This document shows positions 5,926 to 8,793 of a DNA stretch of 8,793 bases, piece by piece. Position 1 is the stretch's first letter, and each line of letters opens with the position of its first letter. This DNA comes from CAIWGV01 sp964515175 (GTDB lineage: Bacteria; Pseudomonadota; Alphaproteobacteria; UBA7879; UBA5542): the NCBI GenBank assembly GCA_964515175.1, contig CAZEUR010000045.1, positions 1-8,793 on the forward strand, read 5' to 3'. The notes under the pieces were generated by a model. It was given only the letters and a program-made list of their open reading frames with translations. It searched no databases and was not told where the DNA came from. Made by a program: the position numbers and the translations under genes.

Positions 5926-6897
5926 TTACCATCGAATGAGAGCGGCGCCCCATACAAGTCCAGCCCCAAGAGCATCAATTAAAATCAGCTGACCCGGCTT
6001 AATTTTACCTTCTCGGACGCCCGCATCGAGAGCTAAAGGAATGGTGGCGGCAGAGGTGTTTGCTTGCAAGGATCCAGTTTTAATAATTTTTTCTTGGGGA
6101 AAATTGAGGCGCTCTGCCAGAGCATCAATAATGCGTTCATTTGCTTGGTGAGGCACAAACCAATCTATATCTTCGGATGTTAAATGGTGGGTTTCTAGAA
6201 CTTCTTCGAGGGCCGCTCCCATTTTTAAGACAGCGTGCTTATAAACCTCTCGGCCATCCATTTTTATTTTTCCAACGGATTCGGAAGAGGCGGGGCCTCC
6301 ATCGGTGTAGAGAATATTTTCCAGACTTCCGTCAGAATGGAGATACGTTCCAAGAACCCCTCGATCCTTTTCAGATCCTTCGGATTCCACAGCCTTTAAG
6401 ACAACAGCTCCCGCACCGTCTCCAAAAAGAATGGCCGTTGCACGATCAGACCAATCCACTATACTGGACATCTTTTCTGCACCAATGACCAGCCCATGGC
6501 GGGCTTGACCCTGCTGGATAAAGTTATTGGCAATAGCAAGGGCGTAGACAAAACCACTGCAGGCGGCCTGGATATCAAAGGCAAATCCTTTTTTTAGACC
6601 CAAGTTAGCTTGAATCTTGGCAGCCGTGGCCGGAAACGTGCGATCAGGGGTTGTTGTGGCGCAAATCACGAAATCTATCTGGTCTGGAGAGATGCCAGCT
6701 ATTTCAAGAGCTTGGAGGGCAGCTTTTGTACCCATATCAGACGTTCTCTCTTCTGGTTGTGCAATGTGCCGTTGATGGATGCCTGTCCTTTGGACAATCC
6801 AATCATGGGATGTGTCCAGAGTTTTCTCCAACTCATGGTTGGTGAGGACCGTCTTGGGGAGATAAGAGCCAGTTCCTAAAATTTGTGCGCGATACAT
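5926..6897 (-). CDS. fabH: beta-ketoacyl-ACP synthase III (FabH)
   Basis: A 323-residue cytoplasmic enzyme that starts type II fatty acid synthesis by condensing acetyl-CoA with malonyl-ACP. The thiolase-fold Cys-His-Asn triad is complete: C113 in IQAACSGF, H250 in VPHQANERII, and N280 in ANTSAATIPLAL. Other family marks are LGTGSYLP at the N-terminus, DWIVQRTGI (32-40), FGDGAGAVVL (158-167) and GAGLVWGAALIRW at the end. Length is normal. A GGAGG (plus-strand 6908-6912) lies 10 bases before the ATG. It is the third gene of the rpmF-plsX-fabH operon, 29 bases after plsX. In many alphaproteobacteria ihfA follows fabH; here an unrelated secreted-protein gene does. No GC-rich terminator is visible after the stop. 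Confidence 0.97.
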   Translation of the reverse strand: MYRAQILGTGSYLPKTVLTNHELEKTLDTSHDWIVQRTGIHQRHIAQPEERTSDMGTKAALQALEIAGISPDQIDFVICATTTPDRTFPATAAKIQANLGLKKGFAFDIQAACSGFVYALAIANNFIQQGQARHGLVIGAEKMSSIVDWSDRATAILFGDGAGAVVLKAVESEGSEKDRGVLGTYLHSDGSLENILYTDGGPASSESVGKIKMDGREVYKHAVLKMGAALEEVLETHHLTSEDIDWFVPHQANERIIDALAERLNFPQEKIIKTGSLQANTSAATIPLALDAGVREGKIKPGQLILIDALGAGLVWGAALIRW

Positions 6898-6926
6898 ATC
6901 TGTTTTTCCTCCGGGAAAAAAATAAG

Positions 6927-7988
6927 TTAAGCGATGTCAGCCTTTGGAGCATGCTTTTCAATGTCTTTATAAAGCTGCTTGAGGCTATTTTCTATCTTCT
7001 TGTTGAGATCGTGAGATACCATGTTGGCGGCCACATGAATGGCGTTGGCAAAAGCAATGCTGTCAGCGCTTCCGTGACTTTTAATGGCAACACCTCCAAG
7101 GCCAATGAGCATGGCACCATTGTAATTTTTTGCATTTAGTTTGTTTTTAAACTTCTTCATGGCAAACATAGAGAGAAGATATCCAGCCCGGGCAAGCCAA
7201 GAGGCTTTGAAGACTTCTTTCATAAAGGTCATGATAAAAAAGGCCATGCCTTCGAGAGCTTTTAGGGCTACATTTCCAGTGAACCCATCGGTAACCACCA
7301 CATCCACAGTGCCTTTCCCAATATCATCTCCCTCGATGAATCCGTAAAAGTTTAATGTGTTCGGTGCACATTTTAAAATTTTTGCCGCCTCTTGAACGGC
7401 GTCATTTCCTTTTTGCTCTTCTTCGCCCACATTCAGGAGTCCGATGGAGGGATTGGAAACACCCAGGATTTCCTGAGCATACACATCGCCCATGATGGCA
7501 AATTGAACGAGATGATTATGGTCACAGACCACATTGGCGCCTAAATCAAGCATGACGCAAGGATTCTTAAGGGTAGGGAGGGAGGCAATAATTGCGGGGC
7601 GATCAATGCCTGGAATCATCTTTAGAAAAATCTTCGCAATGGCCATATAGGCGCCCGTATTGCCCGCAGAAACAACACCGTCAGCTTTGCCGTCCCGTAC
7701 GGCATCTATTGCCAATCGCATGCTGGAGTTTTTGCTCTGCCGCAAAGCCACAGAGGGCTTTTCTTCATTTTTGATAAAGTCGGGGGTGTGGATAATTTCC
7801 ACGGCTTTTGTAAGGCTGGGATGTTTTTCTACAAGAGGGGAAATCTTTTGCTGATCCCCGTAGAGTTGGAAGCGGAGATCGGGATTTTTCTTGAGCGCAA
7901 GAGAGGCGCCATCAATCACCATGTCAGGCGCCCGATCTCCTCCCATAGCATCCAACGCCAGGAGGATATGTTTAGAAGATTTGGACAC
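6927..7988 (-). CDS. plsX: phosphate acyltransferase PlsX
   Basis: A 353-residue peripheral membrane enzyme that converts acyl-ACP and phosphate to acyl-phosphate, the acyl donor for PlsY in phosphatidic acid synthesis. Family signatures are present in order: ALDAMGGD (11-18), SAGNTGA (107-113), LDLGAN (147-152), GLLNVGEEEQKG (183-194), VTDGFTGN (232-239) and GGVAIKSHG (298-306). Length is typical. The start codon is GTG (plus-strand cac at 7986-7988), 5 bases after the rpmF stop, with no clear Shine-Dalgarno, so translation is probably coupled to rpmF. The protein ends with a Lys-rich helical tail (about 329-353). Confidence 0.97.
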   Translation of the reverse strand: MSKSSKHILLALDAMGGDRAPDMVIDGASLALKKNPDLRFQLYGDQQKISPLVEKHPSLTKAVEIIHTPDFIKNEEKPSVALRQSKNSSMRLAIDAVRDGKADGVVSAGNTGAYMAIAKIFLKMIPGIDRPAIIASLPTLKNPCVMLDLGANVVCDHNHLVQFAIMGDVYAQEILGVSNPSIGLLNVGEEEQKGNDAVQEAAKILKCAPNTLNFYGFIEGDDIGKGTVDVVVTDGFTGNVALKALEGMAFFIMTFMKEVFKASWLARAGYLLSMFAMKKFKNKLNAKNYNGAMLIGLGGVAIKSHGSADSIAFANAIHVAANMVSHDLNKKIENSLKQLYKDIEKHAPKADIA

Positions 7989-7993
7989 CAGAT

Positions 7994-8197
7994 CTATTCT
8001 ACGCTGGTCTCGTCTTCAGGCGAACGCATGCGAACAACCTGTTTCCCATCATAGTGACCACAAGAAGCGCATACATGATGAGGCCGTGACAATTCGCCAC
8101 AGTTCTTGCATTCACCGTAGGTGGAGCTTTTTAAAGCGTCATGAGCCCGACGTTGATCGCGGCGCGACGTTGATGTCTTTTTCTTAGGAACAGCCAT
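7994..8197 (-). CDS. rpmF: 50S ribosomal protein L32
   Basis: A 67-residue ribosomal protein of the large subunit. It begins MAVPKKKTSTSRRDQRRAHDAL, the standard L32 N-terminus, and has a complete zinc ribbon: C30-x2-C33 and C43-x2-C46. A good Shine-Dalgarno, AAGGAAA (plus-strand 8202-8208), lies about 4 bases before the ATG. It is the first gene of the operon with plsX and fabH, a conserved bacterial arrangement coupling ribosome and membrane lipid production. Confidence 0.97.
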   Translation of the reverse strand: MAVPKKKTSTSRRDQRRAHDALKSSTYGECKNCGELSRPHHVCASCGHYDGKQVVRMRSPEDETSVE

Positions 8198-8230
8198 AAT
8201 ATTTCCTTAATTTCAATTACTATTGGGAAG

Positions 8231-8259
8231 TAGATACAGGAAAACTCAGAAAAAAGCAA
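8231..8259 (-). promoter_or_regulatory. candidate promoter of the rpmF-plsX-fabH operon
   Basis: On the minus strand TTGCTT (8254-8259) lies exactly 17 bases upstream of TATCTA (8231-8236), itself preceded by TG. The -10 is weak (three of six), but the -35 and spacing match the promoter candidate of the PAAR-like gene. The predicted leader is about 27 bases long. Confidence 0.4.
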
Positions 8260-8294
8260 GGAGTTTCGTGGAGGATTCTTGAGAAAAGGGTCCC

Positions 8295-8323
8295 TCGCTT
8301 TTAGTTTTTGATCAGGGTATAAT
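8295..8323 (+). promoter_or_regulatory. candidate promoter of the nuoA-like gene
   Basis: A perfect TATAAT (8318-8323) has TCGCTT (8295-8300) 17 bases upstream. The -35 is poor by the E. coli consensus but resembles the TTGCTTTT block of two other promoters in this window. It is divergent from the rpmF promoter, and the two -35 regions lie 35 bases apart. Confidence 0.45.
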
Positions 8324-8352
8324 GCCCAGAAGGAGTGTGAGGATAAAAAGAA

Positions 8353-8691
8353 ATGGATTTTCAAGCGTATGCTGTCATCAGTGGTTTTTTTATTGTGGCG
8401 GGTGTTGTGGTGACTATTGTTGGATGGGGCTTTTACAAAGGGATTTTGAAGACCCGTGCACCCCATGAGGAAGGCTTTCTTTCTAGGCAAATGGAGGCCC
8501 AGCATTTCAACCCTCGGCTTATTGTGTATGGGACCCTCTTTGCTGTTTTGAGTATTTCTTTGCTTTTTCTCTTTCCTTGGGCCTTTTCATTCAAAATTAT
8601 AGGGGTTACGGGATTCTTAACGGTTCTGTTTTTTCTTGGGCTGTTGGGGGTGGGGTTATTTTACAGTTGGAAGAAAGATTTATTGGAATAA
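8353..8691 (+). CDS. nuoA: NuoA-like subunit of NADH-quinone oxidoreductase (complex I), divergent
   Basis: A 112-residue protein with three predicted membrane helices (about 6-28, 57-79, 83-104), the topology of NuoA/ND3, a small membrane subunit near the quinone site of complex I. The HEEGF motif (38-42) matches the Y/F-E-C/S-G-F/I loop motif, keeping the conserved Glu as E39. LFLFPWAF (71-78) and YSWKKDLLE (104-112) match the alphaproteobacterial LFPWA and YEWKKGALEW segments. However, the conserved FD-x-E motif of helix 2 is replaced by L66-S67-I68-S69, so both membrane acids are missing. The usual loop Cys is a Glu (E40), which occurs at a variable site. An AGGA (8340-8343) precedes the ATG by 9 bases. 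It could be a true but degenerate NuoA, or a paralogue with another role. Confidence 0.65.
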   Translation: MDFQAYAVISGFFIVAGVVVTIVGWGFYKGILKTRAPHEEGFLSRQMEAQHFNPRLIVYGTLFAVLSISLLFLFPWAFSFKIIGVTGFLTVLFFLGLLGVGLFYSWKKDLLE

Positions 8692-8732
8692 ATTTCCTTC
8701 ACAGAACTTATATAATTCCTTAATATATCGAA

Positions 8733-8793
8733 ATGGATAAAATCAACAAGTTTTCAACGAGATCCCAAGATGAGCTTATGCAGCGCGTCCTGC
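8733..8793 (+). CDS. partial reading frame running off the right edge, possibly nuoB
   Basis: An ATG at 8733 opens a frame with no stop through the last base (20 codons, MDKINKFSTRSQDELMQRVL). It starts 41 bases after the nuoA-like stop, where nuoB would be expected. The DELMQRV segment is compatible with the helical N-terminus seen before the conserved core of NuoB, but this part is poorly conserved and no diagnostic motif is inside the window. No strong Shine-Dalgarno is visible; a TATAAT occurs at 8711-8716 without a clear -35. Confidence 0.35.
   Translation, partial: MDKINKFSTRSQDELMQRVL

Noticed and set aside
8286..8309. AAAAGGGTCCCTCGCTTTT followed by T-rich sequence, terminator-like at first sight
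   Set aside because: Only a 5-bp AAAAG/CTTTT stem with a 9-base loop forms, and it lies in the divergent promoter region where no transcript should end.
8131..8505. 124-residue minus-strand open frame spanning the rpmF/nuoA gap
   Set aside because: It overlaps both rpmF (other frame) and the nuoA-like gene and resembles no protein I know.

Overview
The window looks like chromosomal DNA from an alphaproteobacterium, probably a host-associated or intracellular lineage (Holosporales/Rickettsiales-like is my best guess; no rRNA is present to settle it). The basis is moderate-to-low GC, the rpmF-plsX-fabH order, an alphaproteobacterial-type LexA DNA-binding domain, a NuoA-like protein with the alphaproteobacterial C-terminal signature, and several exported proteins I cannot assign to families.

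Layout. Positions 1-20 resemble the outer end of an IS3-family insertion sequence cut by the window edge. Positions 35-1193 (minus) hold a two-gene unit: a PAAR-like DUF4280 protein, followed one base later by a membrane-anchored SPOR-domain protein. Positions 1412-3577 (plus) hold dnaB (replicative helicase) and, 33 bases downstream, a LexA homologue. Positions 3745-4281 (plus) encode a cysteine-rich predicted lipoprotein. It converges on a 516-residue secreted protein of unknown function (4278-5828, minus), and their stop codons overlap. Positions 5926-8197 (minus) are the rpmF-plsX-fabH operon, which joins ribosomal protein L32 to the start of phospholipid and fatty acid synthesis. Divergent from it, 8353-8691 (plus) encodes a NuoA-like subunit, and a further reading frame runs off the right edge from 8733.

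How the genes fit together. Housekeeping functions (replication, lipid synthesis, translation, probably respiration) alternate with envelope or secretion genes. The most notable observation is the LexA homologue. It keeps the winged-helix DNA-binding domain and the catalytic lysine, but both the Ala-Gly cleavage site and the catalytic serine are replaced, so it should not self-cleave in an SOS response. Others are the PAAR-like/SPOR pair, which suggests a contractile injection component beside a cell-wall-binding protein; a secreted protein with a disordered, Ser/Thr-Pro-rich basic middle and a near-perfect 24-base palindrome over its promoter and ribosome binding site; and a NuoA-like protein lacking the usual membrane acidic pair. 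Three intergenic regions carry promoter candidates with a (T/C)GCTTTT block at -35 and exactly 17 bases of spacing. I found no CRISPR array, tRNA, rRNA or complete mobile element.
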